Below, in pieces: positions 19,808-28,761 of a DNA stretch of 64,000 nucleotides (the first letter of the stretch is position 1; the number at the start of each line of letters is the position of its first letter). The notes under the pieces are model-generated. The model was not told the DNA's origin, searched no databases, and saw only the letters and a program-made list of their open reading frames with translations. Source of the stretch: Occallatibacter riparius (GTDB lineage Bacteria > Acidobacteriota > Terriglobia > Terriglobales > Acidobacteriaceae); the NCBI RefSeq assembly GCF_025264625.1, contig NZ_CP093313.1, positions 5,766,001 to 5,830,000 on the forward strand. The letters are read 5' to 3'. The translations under genes were made by a program, and so were the position numbers.

Positions 19808-20074
19808 TTACTTGCGGATTCCCAGCTTGCCGATCACATCGCGGTAGCGGTCTGTGTCGTGCGTCTTGAGGTAATCCAGAAGACGGCGGCGCTTGCTCAC
19901 CAGCATCAGAAGGCCACGACGAGAGGCGTGATCCTTCTTGTGGGTCTTGAAGTGCTCGGTCAGCTCTCCGATCCGCTCGCTCAGAATCGCGATCTGGACC
20001 TCGGGGGAGCCAGTATCCGTATCGTGGGTGCGGAAACGTTGAATCAGGTCAGTTTTCTTTGCAGTCGCCAGCAC
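19808..20074 (-). CDS. rpsO: 30S ribosomal protein S15
   Basis: S15 binds 16S rRNA early in small-subunit assembly. The 88-residue product has the normal length and hallmark blocks: TGSPEVQIAILSERI, LTEHFKTHKKDHASRRGLL and VSKRRRLLDYLK. The start is GTG with GAGGAG about 11 bases upstream. It precedes pnp on the same strand as in most bacteria. Confidence 0.97.
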   Translation of the reverse strand: MLATAKKTDLIQRFRTHDTDTGSPEVQIAILSERIGELTEHFKTHKKDHASRRGLLMLVSKRRRLLDYLKTHDTDRYRDVIGKLGIRK

Positions 20075-20289
20075 GGCGTGTGTTACTCCTCTTACTCTCT
20101 TAGTCCACTCTCAAGTGTCTGGATCAGATTATCACGGATGCGAGGTAGAGCGAAACCCGGGAGGAACCCGGGCAGGCGCATGCAAATGCAGGGGTTTGTG
20201 AGGATTAAACGAGGAAACCGGGTGAAACGATTACACGGCGCATTGCGTAAGGACTTGATGCGGGAACGCGGCGGGGCCGGAGGTCAGGG

Positions 20290-20913
20290 GTGAAACGGAT
20301 TCTGCGGGTCGGATTCTGGGTTTGCACCGCAATTGCGGTGCTGGTAGTAGTGCGCCGACTGATGGCGCTGGGGACAGGGGAAGGGGCGACGTCGCGAGCG
20401 CCGGAGCTGGCGAATCTGGACGCGTCGTTTGCGTCTCACATGGCTCTGACGCTGGCGCACATCATCCCCGCACTGCTTTTTGTGCTGATCGTGCCGGTCG
20501 TGATGTTCGGGCGGGGGCGGCTTGCCAACGTGCTGGAGCGGGTATTGTATCCGCTGGGTATGATCGTGGGCGTGACGGCCTATGCGATGAGCGCATTCGC
20601 GGTGGGTGGATGGGTGGAACGGGCTGCGGTGCTGACATTCAATACGTGGTTCTTGTGGTGCCTGGCGCGGGCGTGGAGGCTGGCTGGTTCCGGCGACGTG
20701 GAATTGCAGCGGCGGTGGCTGCTGCGGGGGATCGCTACGCTGCTGGGAATTGCAACGACGCGGCCGGTGATGGGCATGTTCTTCGCGACGAGCCGGTTAA
20801 CGCACTGGCAGCCGGCGCAGTTCTTCGGATACGCGTTCTGGATCGGGTTTTCGATCAATGTGGTGCTGATTGAAGTGTATGTTCGGCGGCGTGTACATGC
20901 CTTCGCAGCATGA
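20290..20913 (+). CDS. DUF2306-like multi-pass membrane protein
   Basis: A 207-residue protein with about six hydrophobic segments. The start is GTG at 20290 with GGAGG six bases upstream. Features such as LAHIIPALLFVLIVPVVMF in the middle and RRWLLRGIATLLGIATTRPV near the C-terminus recall DUF2306 membrane proteins, whose function is unknown. It is divergent from rpsO and convergent with the sedolisin gene, so probably monocistronic. Confidence 0.7.
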   Translation: MKRILRVGFWVCTAIAVLVVVRRLMALGTGEGATSRAPELANLDASFASHMALTLAHIIPALLFVLIVPVVMFGRGRLANVLERVLYPLGMIVGVTAYAMSAFAVGGWVERAAVLTFNTWFLWCLARAWRLAGSGDVELQRRWLLRGIATLLGIATTRPVMGMFFATSRLTHWQPAQFFGYAFWIGFSINVVLIEVYVRRRVHAFAA

Positions 20914-20973
20914 GCTGTGTGTGTCGACGGGGCTGCGGCGGGGTGAATCCCGACGCAACTCCCGTCCCTCCAG

Positions 20974-23900
20974 CTACTGCACGGTGAAGTTGAAGTAGTT
21001 CTGAGCAGTGACTGTTCCAGTGGCGGCGTCAACGGCTCGGATGGTCACGGTGTAGATGTCGGGAGTAGTGCCCGGGATCGTGGTCCCTCCACCGCCGCCG
21101 CCTGATCCGCCCGATGAGCCGCCGCCACCGCATGCCGCCATCGAGCCAAGCGACAAAAACAGCAAAGCTGCAACAACCAGATACCTACGACGGAATTTGC
21201 GAGCGGGCACGAAGCACAGCAGCAGGGATCCGAAGGCGATCGTCACCGGTCCCCACGATGCCGCCGCGCAATTCGGTTTTGCAATCGCGTTCTTGGTGGG
21301 AGCGGTTGTGGAGAGCGTCAGTATGGATTCGACGGCTTGAGCGCTGTTGACTATTGTCACCTTGGCAGGGTTGAAACTGCAGGTGGGGATGTGCTGATCG
21401 CTGGAACTCTTGCCAGCGACCGTGCAGGTAAAGTTCACGTCACCTGTGAAGCCACCATATCCGGAAACGTCCACGGGCGTCGTGGAGCTTACCCCTGCGG
21501 ACAGCGGCCCGGTGGGCGTGGACGGATAAAAGCTAAGTCCCAGCCACTGCCCTGCCGCGTTCCAGCAGCTTGCCGGGCAGTTGACGGTTACCGGAGAGGA
21601 GTTTCCCGAGGCGTTGAAGTTACGGTCGCCGGAAAAACTCGCAATGATGGAGTTGTCACCTGCCGCCAATTGCATGGGATCAGTCTGGATGTAGGCCACG
21701 AAGCAGTAGGTCGTCGCTCCCGTGCACGATTCGAGCTGGAAATAGTTGGTGGTTCCGAGCACCACGTTGCGCGTAGTGTCAGTAAACGTAACGGTCCCCC
21801 CGGGTGAAAAGTTCGCCATGGAGCCGATGGGAGCTGATATCTGCGCTCTGAGCTGCGTCTGCTGCGGATTAGGCGGATAGGGCAGCGCCGCGAGTGAAAT
21901 GGTGGTCCCGACCGGCGCAATGGTGAAATTCACGGTGCTTGCGGTGCTCGCGTTATAGCTCAGGTCGCCGCTGTAGGAAGCTGTGATGGAATGCGGACCG
22001 GCCTGCAGATAATTCGTGTTTGCTTCGCTGTTGCCCGTTGAGTCGAGCGCCGCCTGCGCGGCGAACGGATACGCTTCGCCGACGGCCTCGTCGCTGAAGA
22101 TAACGGTGCCGGTGGCGTTGGTGACGGGATGCGCGCTGGCCGCCTGCGACACGCCCACGGGCTGGGCATTCACCGTAATGAAGGTGCCGAGCGGCAAGGT
22201 CTTCCCTGCCGCGTTCACTAACTGGTAGGTCGAGTTCACGCTGTCAACGGAGAGATTGAGCACGCTGTCTTCCGGCGCGACTGTGACTTTCACCGGCTGC
22301 GAGATGCTGCCGCTGTGGCTGGCGTCTCCACCGTAGCTGGCATAGACGTTGTAGGTTCCGCCCGGAAACTGGCTGTAACTGCCGGGGGCCGACCCGGCGC
22401 TCAGAGCCAAGATGGTTGACGTCGGACTGCTGGCGGTTGCGTTGGGCTGCGAGGCATAGTCGTTGGTGATGGCGACTGCGCCGGTTGCGGATGTGGGGTT
22501 CACGCCGGCCGTGATGGTAACGGGAGAGCCGTGTGTGAAGGTCGACTTATCGAGGCTCAGTGTGGTCGTCGTCGCGCCCCGGGAAGCGTCGTTCCAGTGA
22601 TTCACCAGCTGAGTGGCGTCGATGCTACCGAGGCCAGTAGCCATGTTGTATTTCGCCTGGGCGTTGTAGCCCATGAGGAAATTATTAGAGCCACAGTTGG
22701 GCGAGCCGGTCTTGCAGTAGACCGAATTATTGCCATTGGTGATGGAGTGGAAGATCGAGGGAGTGGTCTGCGCCAGCTTGTAGAGCACCCAATTCGCCTG
22801 GCCTAAGCGGGCGCCTGCGCCAAGCTTTTGCGTCACCAGCGCAAGAATGCCGGCGAGCGCAGGGGCGGAGGTGGAGGTTCCGCCTACGCCATGGACAGTT
22901 GAGGACGATCCCGCACTGCAGTCACTCTGGATACACAGCGCCCACATGGCGTTGTAATGAGAGGCGCCGGCGAACAGCGACACGTCAGGCAAATCGCGCA
23001 CGGAGTCAGTGTTGCTGGGCGAGAAGCCCTTCTGCCAATCCGGCTTGGGGTAGCCGCCCGACGAGTTTGCGGCGCTGCTTGCGCCGCCGCCGCCGGCCCA
23101 GATGTTGGTTTGGCCGGAACTCAGAAGAGGCTTATTGGATGAAAGGGCGCCGTTGGTCTGGGTAGAGTCGTTCCAGGGTTCCTCGGGGATGTAGCTGAGC
23201 GCGGAGGTGAAATTGGTACTGTTCGGCCCAACGTAGGTTGTGAAGCTGCTGCCGAGTGCGTCGAAGTCCGTGCCGCCGACAGCAATGTTGTAAGGCGTGG
23301 AGGCGAGGCCGTTCACACCGAAGCCCTGCGTTGCGGCGGTCACCAGATTCTGGTTGTCGCACCCTGCGGAGCCGGAGTCGCCGCTGGAGACCGTAACGGT
23401 GATGCCCTGCGCCGCGGCCTGCTTCCATGCATTCAGAACCTGCAGGTTGCCAGATGCGCCAAGCGCCGCTTCACACGCGCCGTAGCTAACGTTGAGGATG
23501 CTTACCTGGTTGTCGTCAATTGCGCGATAAATGGCGAGGAACAGCCCAGGCTGAAATGCGGTGTCACCGGCAGCGTAGTAGATGACGTTAGCGCCGGGGG
23601 CAAGGGCCCCGGCAATCTCAAGGTCAGCGGCGGCCTCGGTCTCGTCGGCGTACGGATCGAGATTTGCGGGGTTGCCGTCGATCACGCTGACGGCGCCCTG
23701 AATGTTGAAGCTCTCCAGGCCGAACATTTGGCGATAGAACGTATCACCGACGAAAGTAAGCGCGGTGGTGCCGGCAACGCCTATCGTGACGCCGGTCCCA
23801 TCGTAGGGGCCTTGGCCGCTGGCGAGACGGGTATTGAGCGAATTGGGCGTGTTGTAGATGGTGGCTGCATCGCCAGGCCCAAGAAGCAGGTAATGAGTGC

Positions 23901-24594
23901 CGCTGCCGGAGATGGTCAGATCGGGCGTGAACCGGCGCAGGTTTGCATCCCATTTGGCTTTCGGCCCCGTCACGATATTGGGTTGGGGCTTGAAATCATT
24001 CAGGCTTGTAATGCCTCCAATCACGGGCACGAGGGCAGCGGGAATCTGCGGATCGCCTACATTGGCCAGGTGCTCGACCCCGGCGATGCTGAAGCGATGG
24101 ATGGAGGTGCGGAAGGCCTGTTCGACTTGCTCGATGGTGCCGGAGAACTCGATGGCGGTGCGGCCCTTGTTCATGCCGGCCACGGTGAAGCCGCGGCTGC
24201 CAAGCCACTGCTTGACCTGCGCAGCGTCGGCATCCGAGATGCCGAAACTGCTACCAAATTCATCCGGGGTCAGAAACTTGTGAAACTGGTCCGAAGCGGG
24301 ATCCTGCACATCATCCAGATAAGTATTGAGCGCGGCTTCCTGTTGCGGACTGCGTTTGAGAATGAGCATGAGGCGATCGGCGCGAGCCCCTGCCGGGGCG
24401 GGGCCCACATCAAATTGCGCCCGCGCCATGGGATGGATGTTGCCGCGGAGCGTGACCCGCGCATTCTCCATCACGGGTGACGTTATGAGCGAAGGGGCAA
24501 TCGGGTTCTTATTCTGGGCTGAAGAACTTGTGGAGAAGGCAACTGAGATCGCGAAGAGACAATAGGCAACAGGGACATGGCAAAGCTTGCGCAC
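20974..24594 (-). CDS. Secreted sedolisin (S53, pro-kumamolisin) with Ig-like repeats
   Basis: A large secreted acid serine-carboxyl protease of 1206 residues. After the signal peptide (to about residue 26) come the pro-kumamolisin activation domain (residues 55-205, with LTPDEFGSSFG) and the S53 catalytic domain: E320 and D324 in ETEAAAD, the oxyanion aspartate D406 in SSGDSG, and the nucleophile S574 in GGTSTSAP. From residue about 680 onward there are several Ig-like beta domains (TTTLSLDKSTFTHGSPVTI, TISLAALPYPPNPQQ), then a hydrophobic C-terminal segment, a Gly/Ser stretch and a final beta-rich tail. The start is GTG. The family is abundant in acidobacteria and suits protein breakdown in acidic soil. 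Confidence 0.93.
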   Translation of the reverse strand: MRKLCHVPVAYCLFAISVAFSTSSSAQNKNPIAPSLITSPVMENARVTLRGNIHPMARAQFDVGPAPAGARADRLMLILKRSPQQEAALNTYLDDVQDPASDQFHKFLTPDEFGSSFGISDADAAQVKQWLGSRGFTVAGMNKGRTAIEFSGTIEQVEQAFRTSIHRFSIAGVEHLANVGDPQIPAALVPVIGGITSLNDFKPQPNIVTGPKAKWDANLRRFTPDLTISGSGTHYLLLGPGDAATIYNTPNSLNTRLASGQGPYDGTGVTIGVAGTTALTFVGDTFYRQMFGLESFNIQGAVSVIDGNPANLDPYADETEAAADLEIAGALAPGANVIYYAAGDTAFQPGLFLAIYRAIDDNQVSILNVSYGACEAALGASGNLQVLNAWKQAAAQGITVTVSSGDSGSAGCDNQNLVTAATQGFGVNGLASTPYNIAVGGTDFDALGSSFTTYVGPNSTNFTSALSYIPEEPWNDSTQTNGALSSNKPLLSSGQTNIWAGGGGASSAANSSGGYPKPDWQKGFSPSNTDSVRDLPDVSLFAGASHYNAMWALCIQSDCSAGSSSTVHGVGGTSTSAPALAGILALVTQKLGAGARLGQANWVLYKLAQTTPSIFHSITNGNNSVYCKTGSPNCGSNNFLMGYNAQAKYNMATGLGSIDATQLVNHWNDASRGATTTTLSLDKSTFTHGSPVTITAGVNPTSATGAVAITNDYASQPNATASSPTSTILALSAGSAPGSYSQFPGGTYNVYASYGGDASHSGSISQPVKVTVAPEDSVLNLSVDSVNSTYQLVNAAGKTLPLGTFITVNAQPVGVSQAASAHPVTNATGTVIFSDEAVGEAYPFAAQAALDSTGNSEANTNYLQAGPHSITASYSGDLSYNASTASTVNFTIAPVGTTISLAALPYPPNPQQTQLRAQISAPIGSMANFSPGGTVTFTDTTRNVVLGTTNYFQLESCTGATTYCFVAYIQTDPMQLAAGDNSIIASFSGDRNFNASGNSSPVTVNCPASCWNAAGQWLGLSFYPSTPTGPLSAGVSSTTPVDVSGYGGFTGDVNFTCTVAGKSSSDQHIPTCSFNPAKVTIVNSAQAVESILTLSTTAPTKNAIAKPNCAAASWGPVTIAFGSLLLCFVPARKFRRRYLVVAALLFLSLGSMAACGGGGSSGGSGGGGGGTTIPGTTPDIYTVTIRAVDAATGTVTAQNYFNFTVQ

Positions 24595-24702
24595 GAGAGC
24601 ACCCCGAAAGACACTGCAATTTGATTGTTGTTATTCGCGTCGGGAGTATAGCACGACAGGAGGTATGTCCGGCACTATACGGGGTGCATTCGATCGAGTG
24701 GC

Positions 24703-26376
24703 TTAGATCGGGAATGGGGACGCGCCGTCTTCGTTCCAGTTGTAGGTCATGGTTTGCGTTCCGTTGGCGCGATGAGATGTCCAATGCTGTGGAGTGGTGG
24801 TGAGGAGCGTGTCGTCGGCAATGGCGGAGGGCGTTGCCGCCGCGATAGCAAAGGCTTCACGCAGCACATCTTTCTGGGGATTGCCAACCGCGCCTGGCTC
24901 GAGCGAGACGATCAGCGCAGTTTCGCTTCGCGCGACCGCATCGAGCCACATGCGTGTCTTCTCCCATTCGATGGCTTTGGTGAGCGGGACACAGTCGGCG
25001 TCAACGATGAAGAAGGCGCGGTTCTGCGGGAGGCGGAAGGCAAGGGTGTTGACACCCATGCGGCAGGTTCGCTCCCAGTCGCGTCCGCTGACGTCATCTC
25101 CCGTTCGATTGGCTTCAAAGAGACCGGCCGCGAGATGACCGATAGTGTTGCAGCCGATGATGACGGTCTGGTCGCCGGCGGCCTGACGCAGGCCACGATA
25201 CAAATCGAGAACGATTTCGGCGTTAGTGCGTGAACGATCGTTGAAGTGCCAATTGCCGGTGGTCATCGATGGACCCATCTCACTGCCCCACGCGCCGAAC
25301 AGCTCGTAGGTGGAGTAGTCATGCTTCACGAGGTCGTTGCCCCACTCGACGGCCTGGCGCATGGTTTCGAGAACAGCATCGCGAGCTTCGGGAATGGTGG
25401 GATCGTAGGCAAGATCTCTGAGGCGCTCTGAGTGGTTGCCGAAGCGGGCATCGGGAAGAAGGAGCTTGCGGTCGGTTCCCTCCTGCGCGCGGAGGGGGCG
25501 AATCCACAGGCCGGGGCGCGCGCCGTGGGAGCGGATCTGCGCGGTCAGGGCTGCCATGTCAGGGAAGGCCCGCTTGTCCTGCCAGCCGTCGTCGACGATG
25601 GCGAATGGTTTGGGAGCGCTGGCGGGCGCGAGGGAGGCCACGATGTCGGCATCGCGGAGGATGCCTTCCGCGGTGTTCTTGCCGTAGGCGTAGTACCAGT
25701 CGTTCGATCCGTAGACGGTGGTCTTCGGCAGGCGTGGCGAGGGGCACATGGTGCGGCAGAAGGCAGACAATGCCGTGTGGATCGATTCGCCGGGTTCTCC
25801 GCGACGGCCAACCAGTGTGGCTGCTTGCAATGCGCGCGCGCCTAACTGGACACCCTCTCCGCCGTTGCGCACGTCGAGCCAGAGAGTGATGCCTGCCGTG
25901 TCGACCTGCCACATCGCAAAGCTTGCTGCGCCGGTCTCGACGCCATAGCAGTGCGTGACACTGTTCTGATGAACGGCGCAGTACCAGGGCAGAGGGCGCT
26001 CAGGGATGACGTTGCGCCAGCCGAGGTCGCCATAGGAGCGCTCCCATGCGTCGCAGAAAACCAGGATGTCCTCAGGATGCGCGATGTGCCAGCGGAGACG
26101 CAGGTGCGTTACAGCGAGAGCAGGCGCTGAGAGCGAGACGGCGATGCCGGTCTGGGTGTTGGCTAGGGTGACGGCGAAGTCGCCGGAGCGCCACTCGCCT
26201 CCGGAGCGAGTGAGGGGGCGCGCGTTGTCTAGACCGGCGTAGATCGTTATCTGCGCGGGTGCTTCGTTGAGATCCGCGAATGGAAGAGATGGCTTGCTGC
26301 CGCTCTGTGCTTGCAGAGGCATGGCGGCGAGAGATGCCGCGGAGGTGGCGCCGAGGATGAGGTCGCGACGATTCAT
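24703..26376 (-). CDS. GH36-like glycoside hydrolase, Tat-type signal
   Basis: A 557-residue exported hydrolase resembling clan GH-D alpha-galactosidases. The N-terminus MNRRDLILGATSAASLAAM is a twin-arginine-type signal. The (beta/alpha)8 domain shows the DDGWQDKRAFPDM entry region, the nucleophile block NDLVKHDYSTYELFG (K-x-D) and the general-acid block RTGDDVSGRDWERT. A C-terminal beta domain ends the protein. The frame continues eight codons upstream to a GTG, but the RR motif favours the ATG at 26376. Substrate is probably an alpha-linked galactoside or similar sugar; the exact one cannot be read. It is followed after about 100 bases by the sedolisin gene on the same strand. Confidence 0.8.
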   Translation of the reverse strand: MNRRDLILGATSAASLAAMPLQAQSGSKPSLPFADLNEAPAQITIYAGLDNARPLTRSGGEWRSGDFAVTLANTQTGIAVSLSAPALAVTHLRLRWHIAHPEDILVFCDAWERSYGDLGWRNVIPERPLPWYCAVHQNSVTHCYGVETGAASFAMWQVDTAGITLWLDVRNGGEGVQLGARALQAATLVGRRGEPGESIHTALSAFCRTMCPSPRLPKTTVYGSNDWYYAYGKNTAEGILRDADIVASLAPASAPKPFAIVDDGWQDKRAFPDMAALTAQIRSHGARPGLWIRPLRAQEGTDRKLLLPDARFGNHSERLRDLAYDPTIPEARDAVLETMRQAVEWGNDLVKHDYSTYELFGAWGSEMGPSMTTGNWHFNDRSRTNAEIVLDLYRGLRQAAGDQTVIIGCNTIGHLAAGLFEANRTGDDVSGRDWERTCRMGVNTLAFRLPQNRAFFIVDADCVPLTKAIEWEKTRMWLDAVARSETALIVSLEPGAVGNPQKDVLREAFAIAAATPSAIADDTLLTTTPQHWTSHRANGTQTMTYNWNEDGASPFPI

Positions 26377-26506
26377 AGGCGAAGAAGAGATACCCTTCAC
26401 AAGCGGAATTACTCACCAGCGTAACAAGACCCGTCCGGATAGGCCTCGGTCCGATATCGGTTGGGAGCAAAGACCTATAGTGTTTACGGGAACAGGGGTC
26501 AAAACA

Positions 26507-27208
26507 ATGAGTTTTGCCGTCATTCTTCTGGGTGGCACCGGGCAGGTGGGCGGTGCAGCCGTGACCGAGCTGCTCGCAATTCCGGAATGCCGGGAAGTGG
26601 TGATGGTGACGAGGAAGCCCATCGCGGCGCGGGCGCGGGTTAACAACGTGGTTCTGGATACCGGTGCCCCAGACTTTGCCGCGCGCATCGCGGCTCTTGC
26701 GCGCGACGTGCTGAGCCAGGGACCGGCCAGCGCAGTGAGCTGCGTGGGCGTGGGTTCCGGCTCAATGCGCTGGAGCGAGGAAGAGCTGCGGCGGCTTGAG
26801 GTGGGCGTGGTGGGCGCCTTTGCACGCGGATGCCGGGATGGCGGAACCGCACAGTTTTGCCTGCTTTCGGCCGCAGGCAGCAGCGCCCGCAGCCGCTTTC
26901 GTTACGTCCGCGTGATGGGTATGAAGGAAGACACGGTACGCGCCGTCGGTTTCAAGCGCCTGGCCATCTTCCGTCCCGGCATCATTGTGGGCAATGCGCA
27001 TACACCGGCCTGGGTCGGCTGGCTTGGGAAGCTGGTGCCGGGGCGCTACGGCAATATCGATCAGCAGATTCTGGGTCGGTCGATCGCGGCAGAGATTGCT
27101 TTATGTAGTGAGGACGCCGGCGAAGTGGTCCGCGAAAACGCAGCGATGAAGAAGCTCGCGACGCGTCTGGCGGCTCACTCGATGCCTGGGACGTCGCCGA
27201 TCCAATAG
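26507..27208 (+). CDS. NAD(P)-binding Rossmann-fold protein (atypical SDR)
   Basis: A 233-residue protein opening with MSFAVILLGGTGQVGGAAV, the GxGxxG-like cofactor loop of atypical short-chain dehydrogenases. Later blocks, LLSAAGSSARSRFRYVRVMG, MKEDTVRAVGFKRLAIFRPG and WVGWLGKLVPGRYGNID, follow the pattern of HTATIP2/YbjT-like NAD(P)H-binding proteins. The ATG has AGGGG about nine bases upstream; longer in-frame starts lack such support. Its last 34 bases overlap the convergent VWFA-related gene. Substrate unknown. Confidence 0.8.
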   Translation: MSFAVILLGGTGQVGGAAVTELLAIPECREVVMVTRKPIAARARVNNVVLDTGAPDFAARIAALARDVLSQGPASAVSCVGVGSGSMRWSEEELRRLEVGVVGAFARGCRDGGTAQFCLLSAAGSSARSRFRYVRVMGMKEDTVRAVGFKRLAIFRPGIIVGNAHTPAWVGWLGKLVPGRYGNIDQQILGRSIAAEIALCSEDAGEVVRENAAMKKLATRLAAHSMPGTSPIQ

Positions 27209-28245
27209 TTGGCGCGGGCTACGATTTTTGCGCCGTAGTCGTTGGCGAGTTTCACGCGGATTGAGTGGAGGCCAGGGGTGGGGTCAGTGGGGCGGAAGGT
27301 CAGCAGATAGCGATTGCGGGCGTGCTTGGCCGCGTCGAGAACGCGCTGCTCAAACTTCTTGTCGGAGATGAAGGTGGTGTACTCGCCGCCGCTCATGAGG
27401 GCGATCTCTTTGGTGACGTTCTTGCGGAAGGCCTGCACGAGCGCCATAAGCGCGGACATCATGTTCAGGGTGCGGTTCTCGCCGGAGTCTTTCATGTCGT
27501 GCAGGAACTCGGCGGTGATGGGCGAGAACTCCACGGTGAGGACGAGGACGTCGCTCTCGCCGATTTTCTTGATGAGGCTTTCGATTTTGGTGTGCTTGCT
27601 GCCGTGGTCGCGAGCCTGGCTGATGAGCAGGAGGACGCGGCGGTAGTCCTTGGGCTGGGTTTGGAGCAAGTCGACGGCGTAGCTGACGGTATCGAGGATG
27701 GCGTCGCCGCCGTCTCCGGGCTGGAGAGTTTTGAGGTCCTGATTCAGGTCTTCAGTGGAGTGGGTGAAGTCGCGGAGCAGGTGCGGGATCGAGTCGAAAC
27801 CGACGAGGGCGGCCTGGCTGCGCGGGTCGGAGAGGAAGGAGTCGAGGAGCGGGCCGAGGCGGGAGAACTTGTCGAACTCGAGGACGCTTGCGCCTCCCTG
27901 CTCGACGGCGACGACGAGGGCCACGGGGGCGGTGTCCATTTCTTCCTGAACCTGGACCTTCTGCGGCACGCCGTTGTCTTCGAGGACGAAGTCGTCGGCC
28001 TTGAGGCCGTAGACGACGGAGCCATCGTGCTTCTGGACGAGGGTGGGGACGAGGACTTCCTGAGTAGTGATGCGGAGCGTGGGCTCTTGCTGCGAGCCGG
28101 ACATGGGGAGGGGCGGCTCGGCGGGGGGCATTTGCTGCGACTGCGCAGGCTGCTGCGCCGGCGCAGGCTGCTTTTGGGCAGAGAGGCATGGCAGGGTGAG
28201 GATGGCCGCAGCGAGGCAGATCAGGACCCGAAAGCGATGGTTCAT
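27175..28245 (-). CDS. Secreted VWFA-related protein, degenerate MIDAS
   Basis: A 356-residue secreted protein with a signal peptide (VLICLAAAILTLPCLSAQ), a Gln/Pro-rich linker and a VWFA-related domain: LRITTQEVLVPTLVQKHDGS, LKADDFVLEDNGVPQKVQVQ, RVLLLISQARDHGSKHTK, ALMSGGEYTTF, and RNRYLLTFRPTDPTPGLHSI. At the MIDAS position it reads VVAVEQGGASV, so the DxSxS motif is missing altogether. The start at MNHRFRVL was chosen because the signal peptide follows it; the frame extends 11 codons further upstream. It is a paralogue of the protein at 1273-2436, more diverged. Function of the family unknown. Confidence 0.85.
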   Translation of the reverse strand: MNHRFRVLICLAAAILTLPCLSAQKQPAPAQQPAQSQQMPPAEPPLPMSGSQQEPTLRITTQEVLVPTLVQKHDGSVVYGLKADDFVLEDNGVPQKVQVQEEMDTAPVALVVAVEQGGASVLEFDKFSRLGPLLDSFLSDPRSQAALVGFDSIPHLLRDFTHSTEDLNQDLKTLQPGDGGDAILDTVSYAVDLLQTQPKDYRRVLLLISQARDHGSKHTKIESLIKKIGESDVLVLTVEFSPITAEFLHDMKDSGENRTLNMMSALMALVQAFRKNVTKEIALMSGGEYTTFISDKKFEQRVLDAAKHARNRYLLTFRPTDPTPGLHSIRVKLANDYGAKIVARANYWIGDVPGIE

Positions 28246-28761
28246 TCCTGGGATGGCTCCAGTTCCGATGATACCCATTGGAGTGTTGGACGTATGGCGG
28301 AGGCGGAGTGTTCAGTGAAGGAGCATGGGAAGGGCGTCGTCCCTTTACCTGGAGCTGTCACATTGAAATGTGACCATGATCACTGTCGCTTGCCGGGTGA
28401 GGTGTTCTAATCGCGCCGGTTCTCCGGGTTCTTTCCCTTGGTACGCCATGATGCCCGATCGGGGCATTGCAACAAATGCCACCCCGGACGGCACGGCAAC
28501 TACCCGCACGCCTTGAGGAGGCGCGAGGGGTTTCCCTGATGGTCTGCCATGAACCGGCTTATGGCCGAGTTCGCCACGAAACCAGAACAGTGAAATCCGA
28601 AGATCCATCAGCTGGGACCTGAAGCTGCGTTCGCAAACCAAAGAACGCACTTACCTGACCTGCAGTGTCGAGCCGCAGCGTCGGCCAGCGCTCTTTTTCC
28701 GATCTGACCTTCGGCCTGCGGGCTCACGACAGCAACGCGAGAAGAAACGAGGAGGTAAGTT
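28246..28761. other. Long leader before the metzincin module
   Basis: About 500 bases separate two divergent genes. The small frames inside do not look like proteins. A hairpin ATGCCC-GATCG-GGGCAT is present at 28451-28467. No promoter hexamers could be assigned with confidence, although the length leaves room for regulation of the two-gene module downstream. GAGGAGG six bases before 28762 is that gene's ribosome site. Confidence 0.45.

Noticed and set aside
27265..28410. A 381-residue open frame on the plus strand
   Set aside because: Antisense to the second VWFA-related gene; low-complexity Val/Glu/Gly composition, no domain.
28345..28650. A 101-residue minus-strand frame in the leader of the metzincin module
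   Set aside because: No ribosome site or recognisable protein features.
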